NCBI GenBank assembly: GCA_945900785.1
Contig: CAMDJM010000017.1
Coordinates: 1 to 64,000 of the forward strand
DNA: 64,000 bases
Reading direction: 5' to 3'
Source of the DNA: Akkermansia muciniphila
GTDB lineage: Bacteria > Verrucomicrobiota > Verrucomicrobiia > Verrucomicrobiales > V1-33
Under the pieces are notes generated by a model, which saw only the letters and a program-made list of their open reading frames with translations, had not been told where the DNA came from and made no database searches. The position numbers and the translations under genes were made by a program. Of the stretch, positions 52,522 through 61,027 are shown piece after piece. Each line of letters starts with the position of its first letter. Position 1 is the stretch's first letter.

Positions 52522-55500
52522 ATGAGTTTCCGATCTGTCTATTCCGCCCTTTTCATTTTAGCCACTTTTGCCTCGTGCGGGCACGCCAATCCTCTGGGAG
52601 ACAAGGCATCGCAAGTGGCCCCGCCCGATCAGGTGCCGGAAGGGCTGGTCAAGTCGGATTGGCAGAGTATCCGCGCCGCCTACGAGGCCGGCCGTCATGC
52701 CTTCCAGCCGGTCGAAGACGGATGGCAGGCGGGGAATCCGGGGCAGCAGTGGCTGACGGTTTTTGATGGGCAGGGTTTTACGGTGACACCCGATGCGGGA
52801 GGATGGACGTGGGGCTTGGAATTGGCGGGCTATGGGAAGGCAACCGCGGTGCAGCAGGAGGGGGAAAAGATTTCCTATGCCAGGGCCGATGGGCTGACCG
52901 AGTGGTTTGTCAATGACACCCGGGGGCTGGAACAGGGATGGACCTTTGCCAAACGCCCGGAGCGTGCCGGTGCCAGTGGCCCGCTGCGCCTCGATTTCAC
53001 GGTGCGTGGTGGCCTGCGCCCTCAGGTTTCCCCGGAAGGAGCTAGCGTCGCCTTCCTGAATGAATCCGGCGGCGCGGCGCTGACCTACGGCGGACTTAAA
53101 GCGTGGGACGCGGACGGCAAAACCGTGCCAGTCCGCTTCATGAAGGCTGAAGGAAGCAGCGATTCACTTGGCGTGGTCGTTGAGGACGCGGGGGCGAAGT
53201 ATCCTATTACCGTAGATCCGACCGCCCAGCAGGCTTATCTGAAGGCCTCTTCAAGTTCTGAAGCTAGTGACATGTTCGGGATTTCCGTTTCCGTCTCTGG
53301 TGACACGGTTGTAGTCGGAGCTTGGGGCGATGGCAGCACCGCGACCGGGGTTAATGGAAACCGATCAGGCTATAATGGTGGGTATTCTGGTGCTGCCTAC
53401 GTATTTGTGCGCAACGGAGCCACCTGGAGCCAACAGGCCTACCTCAAGGCTTCCAATACGGGAGCGGGGGACGTTTTCGGGAGATCCGTTTCCGTCTCCG
53501 GTGACACGGTGGTGGTCGGAGCTTACGGCGAAGACAGTAGCGCGACCGGGGTGAATGGAAACCAAGCTGACAATTCGAGTGGGGGATCTGGTGCTGCCTA
53601 TGTGTTTGTGCGCAACGGAGCCACGTGGAGCCAACAGGCCTACCTCAAGGCTTCCTACACGGGAGCGGGCGACGGTTTCGGATTATCCGTTTCCGTCTCT
53701 GGTGACACGGTGGTGGTCGGATCTTTCCAAGAAGCCAGCAGCACGACCGGGGTGAATGGAAACCAATCTGACAATTCGGCGTTGGGTGCTGGTGCGGCCT
53801 ATGTATTTGTGCGTAACGGAGCCACGTGGAGCCAACAGGCCTACCTCAAGGCTTCCAATACGGGAGGGAACGACGAATTCGGGAATTCCGTTTCCATCTG
53901 GGGTGACACGGTATTGGTGGGAGCTCAAGGCGAAGACAGTAGCGCGACCGGGGTAAATGGAAACCAAGCTGACAATTCGGCGTCGGGTGCTGGTGCGGCC
54001 TATGTGTTTGTTCGTAACGGAGCCACGTGGAGCCAACAGGCCTACCTCAAGACTTCCAATACGGGAGCGGGCGACTGTTTCGGGGTTTCTGTTTCCGCTT
54101 CTGGTGACACGGTGGTGGTTGGAGCTCATTGCGAAACAAGCAGCGCGACCGGGGTAAATGGAAACCAATCTGACAATTCGGCGTCGGGTGCTGGTGCGGC
54201 CTATGTGTTTGTGCGCAACGGAGCCACGTGGAGCGAACAGGCCTACCTCAAGGCTTCCAATACGGGAGCGAACGACTATTTCGGGATTTCCGTCGCAGTC
54301 TCCGGTGACACTGTGGTGGTCGGATCGAGAGAAGAATCCAGCAGCGCGACCGGGGTGAATGGAAACCAATCTGACAATTCGGCTGAGGATTCTGGTGCGG
54401 CCTACGTGTTTGTGCGCACCGGAGCAACGTGGAGCCAACAGGCCTACCTCAAGGCTTCCAATACGGAAGCAGGCGACTATTTCGGGGTATCCGTTTCCGT
54501 CTCTGGTAAAACGGCGGTTGTCGGAGCTTACCAAGAAGACAGTAGCGCGACCGGGGTGAATGGAGACCAATCTGACAATTCGAGTCGGGAATTTGGTGCG
54601 GCCTACGTGTTTGGCGGACTGGATGATTTTTCTTTAACAACTCCCACGGTGAACGGAGTGGTGACCGGTGCAGGTTATTACGGAGCTGGCAGCACCGCCA
54701 CGCTTACCGCCACCGCCGCACCCGGTTATGCTTTTACCGGCTGGACCGGCGATGCATCCGGCACCTCGAATCCATTGTCTGTTTTGATTAATTCCGACAA
54801 GTCGATCGGGGCCACCTTCACGCGACAATACACCCTGACCGCCACCACGCCGGCCAACGGGACTATCACAGGGCTTGCTTCCGGCGGCAAATACTTCACG
54901 GGAACCACGGCCACTCTCACCGCTACACCAAACCCCGGCTTCGTTTTCACCGGCTGGAACGGTGATGCCAGTGGCAACGCAAGCCCACTGTCCGTCCTGA
55001 TTACATCCGACAAGACGATAGGAGCCACCTTCACCCGGCAATACACCCTGACCGCCACCACGCCGGTCAACGGGACTATCACAGGGCTTGCTTCCGGCGG
55101 CAAATACTTCACGGGAACCACGGCCACTCTCACCGCTACACCAAACCCCGGCTACCTTTTCACTGGCTGGACCGGCGATGCCAGCGGCACCACGAACCCA
55201 CTGTCGGTTCTGATGGAATCCGACAAGTCTATTAGCGCCAACTTTCCACCGGACCTGGGCGATGCCGACGCGGACGGTTTATCCGCATATCTTGAACGGG
55301 CGGTGTATGGCACCAATCCAAACCTTGCGGATACCGATGGTGACGGACTGACGGACGCATGGGAGGTGGGCTTGGGGCGATTCTCGATCATCCAGGGAAC
55401 TTTTACCTGGGACCAAGCCCGGGCCAACGCCAAGGCGAAGGGTGGCGATTTGGCATCGTTCCCGGACGAAAACGGGTGGAACCGTGCCATGGAAACGCTG

Positions 55501-56478
55501 GGGGCCAATGCGCTGGATTCCTACACCGGCCTTTGGATCGGGGCGGTCGACGCGGCGGCGGAAGGCCAATGGACCTGGGTGAATGGCGAAACCTTTTTGT
55601 TCCAGCGCTGGGCTGCCAACAGTCCCAGCATCGACCCCGGAAACACCCTCGACTACGCAGAGGTCTCCGGGGGTGCCGGCGGGGAGATTGGGAAATGGTA
55701 TGACCGCAGCAGCACAACCACCCGCGAGGGCTACCTTCTGGAAAAAGGCTACGCCAGTAGTCCCACCGACGCCGATTCCGACGACGATGGATTGAGAGAC
55801 GGCCAGGAAAGGACGCGCGGCACCAATCCGCTCCGTGCGGACACGGACAGTGACGGACTGGGCGATGCCTTCGAGGTCAGGTTCCAGTTCAACCCCTTGA
55901 ATCCCGACAGCGACGGCGACGGCATCCGCGATGGAGCGGACGATGAAGACGGGGACACCCTCACCAATGCCGAGGAAGCCGCCCTGGGCACCTCGCCGCG
56001 CTTGAATGATACGGACAATGACGGCCTGAAGGATCAGGAAGAGGTCAGCATTTACCTGACAGACCCGACTAAAGCCGATTCGGACGGCGACCTCCTGAGC
56101 GATGGGACCGAGGTCAAACTCACCGCCACCAACCCAATGGTGAAGGATACCGATGGGGATGGAATCCAAGACGCGGATGAAGACCCCGACGCCGACGGCT
56201 TCACCAACCGTCAGGAATTGGAATTGTTCCAGACCGCGCCCAACAACGGGTCGGATCGTTTCGGCATCGAATTTGAATACACACCCACCGCACACGCCCT
56301 GAAGTTCCCTACCGTTTCAGGTCGAAGCTATCGGGTGGAACGGTCCGTAAATCCAACGAACCCTGCCGGGTGGACAGAGGCGCTGACTTTTATCGGCACC
56401 GGAGCAAGGGCTACGGTCCCTCTGGGGCCACCCTTGTCATCCCACTGGTTCTACCGGGTCCGGGTCAGTCTGAATTGA
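52522..56478 (+). CDS. Giant surface protein: FG-GAP, InlB-type, C-type lectin and TSP3 repeats
   Basis: A 1318-residue exported protein with a signal sequence ending near FASC, which may be lipidated. Modules in order: an N-terminal beta region (to about 235), seven FG-GAP/integrin-alpha-like repeats of 67 residues (core FGxSVSVSGDTVVVGA, about 235-695), three InlB B-type repeats of 71 residues (TATLTATPNPG, FTGWTGDASG), and a C-type-lectin-like domain (FTWDQARANAKAKGGDLASF, LWIGA, GQWTWVNGE). Six thrombospondin type-3/Ca-binding repeats (DSDGDG) and a C-terminal beta domain follow. The ATG at 52522 is preferred to a GTG at 52486. Adhesion or carbohydrate binding is likely. Confidence 0.85.
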   Translation: MSFRSVYSALFILATFASCGHANPLGDKASQVAPPDQVPEGLVKSDWQSIRAAYEAGRHAFQPVEDGWQAGNPGQQWLTVFDGQGFTVTPDAGGWTWGLELAGYGKATAVQQEGEKISYARADGLTEWFVNDTRGLEQGWTFAKRPERAGASGPLRLDFTVRGGLRPQVSPEGASVAFLNESGGAALTYGGLKAWDADGKTVPVRFMKAEGSSDSLGVVVEDAGAKYPITVDPTAQQAYLKASSSSEASDMFGISVSVSGDTVVVGAWGDGSTATGVNGNRSGYNGGYSGAAYVFVRNGATWSQQAYLKASNTGAGDVFGRSVSVSGDTVVVGAYGEDSSATGVNGNQADNSSGGSGAAYVFVRNGATWSQQAYLKASYTGAGDGFGLSVSVSGDTVVVGSFQEASSTTGVNGNQSDNSALGAGAAYVFVRNGATWSQQAYLKASNTGGNDEFGNSVSIWGDTVLVGAQGEDSSATGVNGNQADNSASGAGAAYVFVRNGATWSQQAYLKTSNTGAGDCFGVSVSASGDTVVVGAHCETSSATGVNGNQSDNSASGAGAAYVFVRNGATWSEQAYLKASNTGANDYFGISVAVSGDTVVVGSREESSSATGVNGNQSDNSAEDSGAAYVFVRTGATWSQQAYLKASNTEAGDYFGVSVSVSGKTAVVGAYQEDSSATGVNGDQSDNSSREFGAAYVFGGLDDFSLTTPTVNGVVTGAGYYGAGSTATLTATAAPGYAFTGWTGDASGTSNPLSVLINSDKSIGATFTRQYTLTATTPANGTITGLASGGKYFTGTTATLTATPNPGFVFTGWNGDASGNASPLSVLITSDKTIGATFTRQYTLTATTPVNGTITGLASGGKYFTGTTATLTATPNPGYLFTGWTGDASGTTNPLSVLMESDKSISANFPPDLGDADADGLSAYLERAVYGTNPNLADTDGDGLTDAWEVGLGRFSIIQGTFTWDQARANAKAKGGDLASFPDENGWNRAMETLGANALDSYTGLWIGAVDAAAEGQWTWVNGETFLFQRWAANSPSIDPGNTLDYAEVSGGAGGEIGKWYDRSSTTTREGYLLEKGYASSPTDADSDDDGLRDGQERTRGTNPLRADTDSDGLGDAFEVRFQFNPLNPDSDGDGIRDGADDEDGDTLTNAEEAALGTSPRLNDTDNDGLKDQEEVSIYLTDPTKADSDGDLLSDGTEVKLTATNPMVKDTDGDGIQDADEDPDADGFTNRQELELFQTAPNNGSDRFGIEFEYTPTAHALKFPTVSGRSYRVERSVNPTNPAGWTEALTFIGTGARATVPLGPPLSSHWFYRVRVSLN
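53226..54610 (+). repeat. Seven tandem 201-bp coding repeats
   Basis: Equivalent positions, for example the ATGGAAACC-like stretch at 53354, 53555, 53756, 53957, 54158, 54359 and 54560, recur at exactly 201 bases. The units are highly similar at DNA level, differing mainly in a short variable segment after GTCGGA. They encode the FG-GAP repeats of the surface protein. Confidence 0.93.
54826..55250 (+). repeat. 213-bp tandem coding duplication (InlB-type repeats)
   Basis: Sequence from 54826 recurs at 55039, with nearly identical bases over at least the first 110 positions (one C/T difference seen). It is part of the surface protein gene and indicates a recent internal duplication. Confidence 0.88.
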
Positions 56479-56638
56479 CTCGATCGAAAAACAAATTCTT
56501 CACTTTCCCGGTATCCAGCGGGTTCCCAACTCAGCTCAATGTGGTGTCATTCCAAGATCCATCAGCCGAAAGCAAAAAAATCCCGGCGGGCCCGCAGGAT
56601 GCAGGATGTCCGGGTGCTGCAATCGTGCCTGGTTCCAA

Positions 56639-56851
56639 GGAAGCACGGCGCATGGTTTCGATAACAATGCGGGGGCGCCCGATATTTCGCATGTAAATGT
56701 GGCGAGGTATGTGGAGGCAGCGGACAAGGTGCTGGACTTGGGAATCGCCACGCAGCCGGAGGCACCCGGGGTGCGGAAGATGCGGCTCTCCCTGGCACAG
56801 CCGGGAGGCTTCGTCGCGGGTGTGATCATGCATGGCGACGGCGTGCTGCTA
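56639..56851 (+). pseudogene. Fragment of a DUF1587/DUF1592-type planctomycete cytochrome-like gene
   Basis: About 70 codons read as normal protein: HGFDNNAGAPDISHVNVARY, then EAADKVLDLGIATQPEAP, RKMRLSLAQPGGFVAGVIMH and GDGVLL. The GFDNN...ISHVNVARYVEAAD pattern matches the DUF1587-DUF1592 proteins common in PVC bacteria, which are normally 700 residues or more. There is no start or downstream continuation. The frame runs straight into the 19-bp repeats. A shifted coding-like piece (KILEEGFIPEGAPVADRDIV) at about 56910-56980 may be another shard. Confidence 0.55.
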
Positions 56852-56860
56852 TGCAAATTA

Positions 56861-56898
56861 CCAGGCAATTTTGCGGTTTCCAGGCAATTTTGCGGTTT
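56861..56898. repeat. Tandem 19-bp duplication
   Basis: CCAGGCAATTTTGCGGTTT occurs twice in direct succession, immediately after the decayed coding fragment. Confidence 0.95.
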
Positions 56899-56993
56899 AC
56901 CCGGACTGGGCCCGCCAAAATCCTGGAGGAGGGTTTCATCCCGGAGGGCGCGCCAGTTGCGGATAGGGACATCGTATTCGGCGGCGGTGGCGA

Positions 56994-57025
56994 GGTCGCC
57001 TTGGTCGCCTTGGTCGCCTTGGTCG
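56994..57025. repeat. Tandem 9-bp repeat
   Basis: GGTCGCCTT is repeated three and a half times. It is followed by two copies of GTGAGGCTGAA, so the local sequence looks prone to slippage. Confidence 0.9.
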
Positions 57026-57450
57026 GTGAGGTGAGGCTGAAGTGAGGCTGAAATGAGGGTAAGTGGCTGATTTTATGGGCTTTGGAACGCGTGAAGCGGG
57101 CGTTTGACGCTGGGGCGGGGCGGCGGCAGCCTAAAAGATATAATTTTGTGCAGTGAGGATAAGATTTAACGCTGGTCACGGGCGGTAGGACGGCCGGGTC
57201 GGGCGGCGGGAGGGGGTGAAGGTAAGATTTTAGGCCGTTAAGCCAGGATTTTAGACCGGTAAGCCGTTTTTGGCGGCGGCAAGGGGCGATCCGGACGGGT
57301 GAAGCTAAGATTTTAAGATTTTGAGATAAGGTTTTACGCCCTTGCGGGGCGACCGTAGCGGATGGTCGATCCATTTTTCCGCGTGGACGGGCAGTTTTGC
57401 TGATCTGGGGGGTGACCGGACGGTATGCAAATTACCCTAAATTCGAGACT

Positions 57451-57597
57451 GGAAACCACGGATTTCACGGATTCCACAGATGATAAGGGATTTAGAGCGC
57501 CTCCTTGACTCACCCACTGAGTGCGGTGGCATTTTTTCCAAAGCATTGGTAATCCGTGTGTTTCGTGAAATCCGTGGTTCCTGCTGCTGCTTTTAGG
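57451..57597. repeat. Dispersed ~95-bp repeat, copy 2 (inverted), with a flanking half-copy
   Basis: 57504-57597 is the reverse complement of 2779-2874 with few differences. In addition, GGAAACCACGGATTTCACGG at 57451-57470 repeats the end of the element in the opposite orientation. The whole block is therefore a palindrome of about 130 bases with a unique centre. Confidence 0.85.
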
Positions 57598-57639
57598 ATT
57601 ACCAAGTAATTTGCTTTTTGCTGATTCACTAAATTACGA

Positions 57640-57708
57640 GGTAATTCGCAGATGCCGGGTAATTCGCAGATGCCGGGTAATTCGCTGATGCCGGGTAATT
57701 CGCAGATG
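57640..57708. repeat. 18-bp tandem repeat array, 3.8 units
   Basis: GGTAATTCGCAGATGCCG is repeated head to tail at 57640, 57658, 57676 (one A-to-T change) and 57694 (partial). There are no spacers, so it is not a CRISPR array. Confidence 0.95.
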
Positions 57709-57825
57709 GTTGAGCCGCTGGATCCCGGCGGCGTTGCAGTGCGGGAGCCACTCAAATGACCTGGTCATGGGCTGCTGGTGCTGCGGAAGGATAGGGGGCG
57801 CGTGGAGTGGGTGGCGTCGAAGCCT

Positions 57826-58566
57826 TCAATTTCCAAGCCGCTGCAGCATATTTTGTCTGGCCGCTGGATCCGGGAGACTTTCGATCCAGCTCCTGGCGGC
57901 GGCCGGGTCCTGCTGGATCAGGCTTTCGATGAGCAGCACGGCCATGGCTTCCCGCTGCGGGGAAACGGGAAGGGTGGCCAGCCAGGCGGAGGCGTTCGGG
58001 GCATCCTGGGAGGCCCACTGGTGCAGGGCCATGCCCGCGGCGTCGGGATGGTGCTCCCGCTGGTCCCAGGCCCACTGGGAGGCCTGGGCAGGGTCCCGTT
58101 TGGCCCAGGCCACGGCCAGTTCCTCCGTGCCTGCCTTGCGAAGCGGGCCGGGCGGCATGGTGTCCACAAAATGGCTGGCCTGGTTGGGATCTTCCTCCAG
58201 CCAAACCCGGGCGGTTTCCCTAACGAAGGTTTCCTGGTCTTCCGGAGGCTGGCTGGCGGCCTCCGCCTGCATGGCTGCGGCGTCCAGGCCAGTCATGAGC
58301 ATTTCCGCGATCACCCCCTCCCGCTGCCGGGCCGCCAGGGGATGCTCATTTTGGGTCAGACTGGCCCACCTGGCCCTGCCGGTCTGGGTGGGGGGGGCGG
58401 AGGCCTTCGTCCAGCCGGCCAGCGGTGGCGTGTCGGATGACGCCAGGGTCCGCACCGCCACCGCCGTCGTCACTCCCGGGGGCTGTCCCCCATGCCTGGC
58501 CAGAAGCCACCCTGTGGCCAGGCCGATGGCGAGGGACGGCAGAATAAGCAGGACCGGTGATTTCAT
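57826..58566 (-). CDS. Membrane-anchored helical protein of unknown function
   Basis: A 246-residue protein with an N-terminal hydrophobic anchor or signal (VLLILPSLAIGLATGWLLA), a Pro-rich linker and a helical region built of degenerate repeats: WLEEDPNQASHFVDTMPPG, WAKRDPAQASQWAWDQ, WASQDAPNASAWLATLP, and a final IQQDPAAARSWIESLPDP. The recurring DP-xxA-xxW pattern suggests a TPR-like solenoid. Such DPxxAxxW repeat proteins are frequent in Verrucomicrobiota, but I know no assigned role. It is probably periplasmic. Confidence 0.75.
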   Translation of the reverse strand: MKSPVLLILPSLAIGLATGWLLARHGGQPPGVTTAVAVRTLASSDTPPLAGWTKASAPPTQTGRARWASLTQNEHPLAARQREGVIAEMLMTGLDAAAMQAEAASQPPEDQETFVRETARVWLEEDPNQASHFVDTMPPGPLRKAGTEELAVAWAKRDPAQASQWAWDQREHHPDAAGMALHQWASQDAPNASAWLATLPVSPQREAMAVLLIESLIQQDPAAARSWIESLPDPAARQNMLQRLGN

Positions 58567-58602
58567 GGCGGCGAAAGGGGTGAATATTTGTCAGGAAAGC
58601 CA

Positions 58603-58638
58603 CGCGGGCCGCCTTCTTTGGGGAAAAGGCGACCCGCG
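58603..58638. repeat. GC-rich hairpin between two minus-strand genes
   Basis: Arms CGCGGG-CGCCTT and AAGGCG-CCCGCG pair with one internal mismatch around an 10-base loop. No T-tract follows on either strand, so termination is doubtful; it may be an RNA-stability or attenuator hairpin. Confidence 0.45.
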
Positions 58639-58681
58639 CGCTGGTTGGCCCGGCGGAGGGATGCCGGGTCAGGAGAATTTC

Positions 58682-59386
58682 CTAGTGCTGGAAGCCAAAG
58701 TCATCAATGTTGAAGGAAATCGGCGTCGCCGTGCCAGCCCGCGTGACCATGATTTGCACGGCCACGATGCCGCCTGGCACGGTCGCCTGGCGGAGGAAAC
58801 AGATGTCCCTGGTGGGAATGGCACCCACGGCCGGGGTGACCGTGCCGGTCAGGTTCGGGCCGCCAGACTGAATCCACGTCACGCCAATGGTTTGCTGGGT
58901 TTGCTGCTGCAGAATGGTCAGTCCCACCCGCATGAGGGGCCGGAGGGTGCTGGGCTGGAGCTTGATGGTGAAGGGCGCTCCAACCGGCTGGGCAGGCACT
59001 TGCAGCACGCCGTTCCACGAAATGGGAACCGCGCCACCGACGGGGGCGGAAATGTTGGCCGGGCCCGAGAAGAGCATGCCCAGGGTGTTCACGCCGCCCA
59101 CTCCGTAGATGACTCTGGCGTTCAGCATGCCCATGGCAGGGTAGCCAGGGGCCAGCAGCTCGGGTTGGTCAAAATTCGCGACTCCTCCACTGTTGGCAGC
59201 CCATGCGGCTGGCAGGCCGCCAGTAAAGACCGGATAGGTGACCCCACCCCAGTTGTTCAGGTCCACCACATTGGCATGGGTGGGGGCGTCGTAAACTCCA
59301 ACCGAGCGCAGCACGGCTTGGGCCTGGGCCACGGAGACGGTGGCGATCATGGAAAGGGCGGCGAGGGCGATGGATGTCATTTTCAT
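58682..59386 (-). CDS. Secreted protein of unknown function
   Basis: From the ATG at 59386 this is a 234-residue protein with a signal peptide (MKMTSIALAALSMIATVSVA, cleavage near QAQA) and a mature part rich in Gly, Pro, Thr and Val, predicted to be all beta. Segments such as VPISWNGVLQVPA and GIVAVQIMVTRAGTATPISF look like beta-sandwich strands. A few Cys and no catalytic motif are seen. It resembles PEP-CTERM-type exported proteins without the sorting tail. It lies upstream of, and in the same direction as, the helical repeat protein gene. Confidence 0.7.
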   Translation of the reverse strand: MKMTSIALAALSMIATVSVAQAQAVLRSVGVYDAPTHANVVDLNNWGGVTYPVFTGGLPAAWAANSGGVANFDQPELLAPGYPAMGMLNARVIYGVGGVNTLGMLFSGPANISAPVGGAVPISWNGVLQVPAQPVGAPFTIKLQPSTLRPLMRVGLTILQQQTQQTIGVTWIQSGGPNLTGTVTPAVGAIPTRDICFLRQATVPGGIVAVQIMVTRAGTATPISFNIDDFGFQH

Positions 59387-59674
59387 GGGAGTTGGGAGGT
59401 TAGGTTTTGTTTGATGGTTTTGGTTCATTTGTTCAAGCAGCTTGTGGCTTGCTTATTGAACCAATCGCAACCGCCTGAAACCTCCGGCAAAAATTATGGA
59501 AAAAACTTCAGGGCTCCTCTGCAGGCGGTGGCGGACTTATTCCGAAAGAATGCCCTTAGTGGAACCTTAATGGCAGTCGTGGGTTCTCCCCGACCTGCCG
59601 CGTCCGCCGTTGGCGGCACCTTTGCCGCCAGCCTTTCCCCGGCAAGCTAACTCTTACCCCGCCACCCTCCCCGC

Positions 59675-61015
59675 ATGTTGAGCATCCCTGGTTCCCATTC
59701 TTCCCGGTTTTGCGATGGGCAGTCGCGCCGGGGCTTTTTACGCATGGGGGCCTTGGGGTTGGGAGGACTGTCCCTGCCGGGGCTCCTCCGCGCGGAAGCG
59801 GCCCAGGCTGGCTCCAGCAGGAAATCCGTCATCATGATCTTCCTGCCTGGCGGGCCACCTCACCAGGACATGTGGGATTTGAAAATGGATGCCCCCTCTG
59901 AAATCCGCGGCGAATTTCGACCCATTGGCACCAAGGTAAGCGGCATCCAAGTCTGCGAACTCTTCCCCAAAATGGCGGCGATGATGGACAAGTTCAGCCT
60001 CATCCGCAGCGTGGTCGGCAGCACCGGCCACCACGCCGCAGAACAGTGCCTCACCGGCCGCCCATCGCAAAATGCCCCCGCCGGCGGTTGGCCCAGCATC
60101 GGCTCCATCATGTCCCGCCTCCAAGGGGCTGGGGCCCCTGGCGTGCCCGCCTTCGTGGGACTTTCTCCGAAAATGGGCCATGCCCCCTGGGCCGACCCCG
60201 GCAAGCCCGGCTTCCTCGGCCCCGCTCACTCCCCCTTCCAACCCAATGGGGGAGGCTCCGCCGATCTCGTCCTCAATAACATTTCCCTGGAACGCCTCCA
60301 GGATCGCCGCGCCCTCCTCCACAGCTTCGATACCCTGCGCCGCGACGTCGACGCCTCCGGCATGATGGGCGCCATGGATGCCTTCCAACAACAAGCCATG
60401 GGCGTGCTCACTTCCAGCCGCCTCGCCGAAGCCCTCAACCTCGACCGCGAAGACCCCAAAGTGCGCGCCCGCTATGGCGGAGGCAGCATGAAATGCCGCG
60501 ACGACGGCGGTCCCGAATGCCCCGAGCAATTCCTCATGGCCCGCCGCCTCGTCGAAGCCGGCGTCCGCTGCGTCACCCTCGGCTTCAACCGCTGGGACTG
60601 GCACTCCCGCAATTTCCCCCAAGCCCGCGAAGTCTTTCCCCAACTCGACAACGGCCTCACCGCCCTCGTCCAGGACCTCCACGACAGCGGCCTCGACAAA
60701 GATGTCAGCGTCGTGGTGTGGGGCGAATTCGGCCGCACCCCCCAACTCAATAAAGAAGGCGGCCGCGACCACTGGCCCCGCGTTTCCTGTGCGGCCCTCG
60801 CCTGCGGCGGCATGAAACACGGCCAAGTCATCGGTGCCACCGACCGCCTCGGCGGCGAAGCCGTGGAGCGGCCCGTCGACTTCCAGGAAGTCTTCGCCAC
60901 CCTCTACCACGCCGCCGGCATCGATACCCACACCGCCACCATGAACGACCTCAACGGCCGCCCCCGCTTCCTCGTGGACGAACAATTCAAACCCATGCCG
61001 GAATTGATCGGCTAA
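59675..61015 (+). CDS. DUF1501 family protein (Tat-exported), copy 1
   Basis: A 446-residue protein. The N-terminal [20 protein letters not shown] is a Tat-type leader placed after a short extension. The body is of the alkaline phosphatase/sulfatase-like DUF1501 fold, with the hallmark [65 protein letters not shown] and GGRDHWPR. The acidic and His residues in these blocks could bind metals. DUF1501 proteins pair with DUF1549/DUF1553 cytochrome-like proteins in PVC bacteria, and one such gene lies two genes downstream. Function unproven. Confidence 0.9.
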   Translation: MLSIPGSHSSRFCDGQSRRGFLRMGALGLGGLSLPGLLRAEAAQAGSSRKSVIMIFLPGGPPHQDMWDLKMDAPSEIRGEFRPIGTKVSGIQVCELFPKMAAMMDKFSLIRSVVGSTGHHAAEQCLTGRPSQNAPAGGWPSIGSIMSRLQGAGAPGVPAFVGLSPKMGHAPWADPGKPGFLGPAHSPFQPNGGGSADLVLNNISLERLQDRRALLHSFDTLRRDVDASGMMGAMDAFQQQAMGVLTSSRLAEALNLDREDPKVRARYGGGSMKCRDDGGPECPEQFLMARRLVEAGVRCVTLGFNRWDWHSRNFPQAREVFPQLDNGLTALVQDLHDSGLDKDVSVVVWGEFGRTPQLNKEGGRDHWPRVSCAALACGGMKHGQVIGATDRLGGEAVERPVDFQEVFATLYHAAGIDTHTATMNDLNGRPRFLVDEQFKPMPELIG

Positions 61016-61027
61016 CTCCTGGTTTCC

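Larger units (their letters stand above)
56479..57825. other. 1.3-kb repeat-rich non-coding stretch
   Basis: No intact gene was found. The stretch holds a decayed coding fragment (56639-56851), a 19-bp tandem duplication (56861-56898), a 9-bp tandem repeat (56994-57025), several copies of an AAGATTTTA-like motif (57160-57340), an inverted copy of the dispersed 95-bp repeat (57504-57597) and an 18-bp tandem repeat (57640-57708). Variants of CAAATTACC recur throughout. Short frames on both strands have repetitive, low-complexity translations and are rejected as genes. Confidence 0.7.

Noticed and set aside
56826-57374. Minus-strand frame in the repeat-rich zone
   Set aside because: Its translation is built from the tandem repeats and AAGATTTTA motifs; no family, start signal or normal composition.
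57640-57708. Possible CRISPR array
   Set aside because: The repeats are head to tail with no spacers, and no cas gene is in the window.
57710-59650. Plus-strand open frame of 646 codons
   Set aside because: It lies over two convincing minus-strand genes with signal peptides, and its own translation is Trp/Gly/Ser-rich without any family motif. It is a GC-driven shadow.
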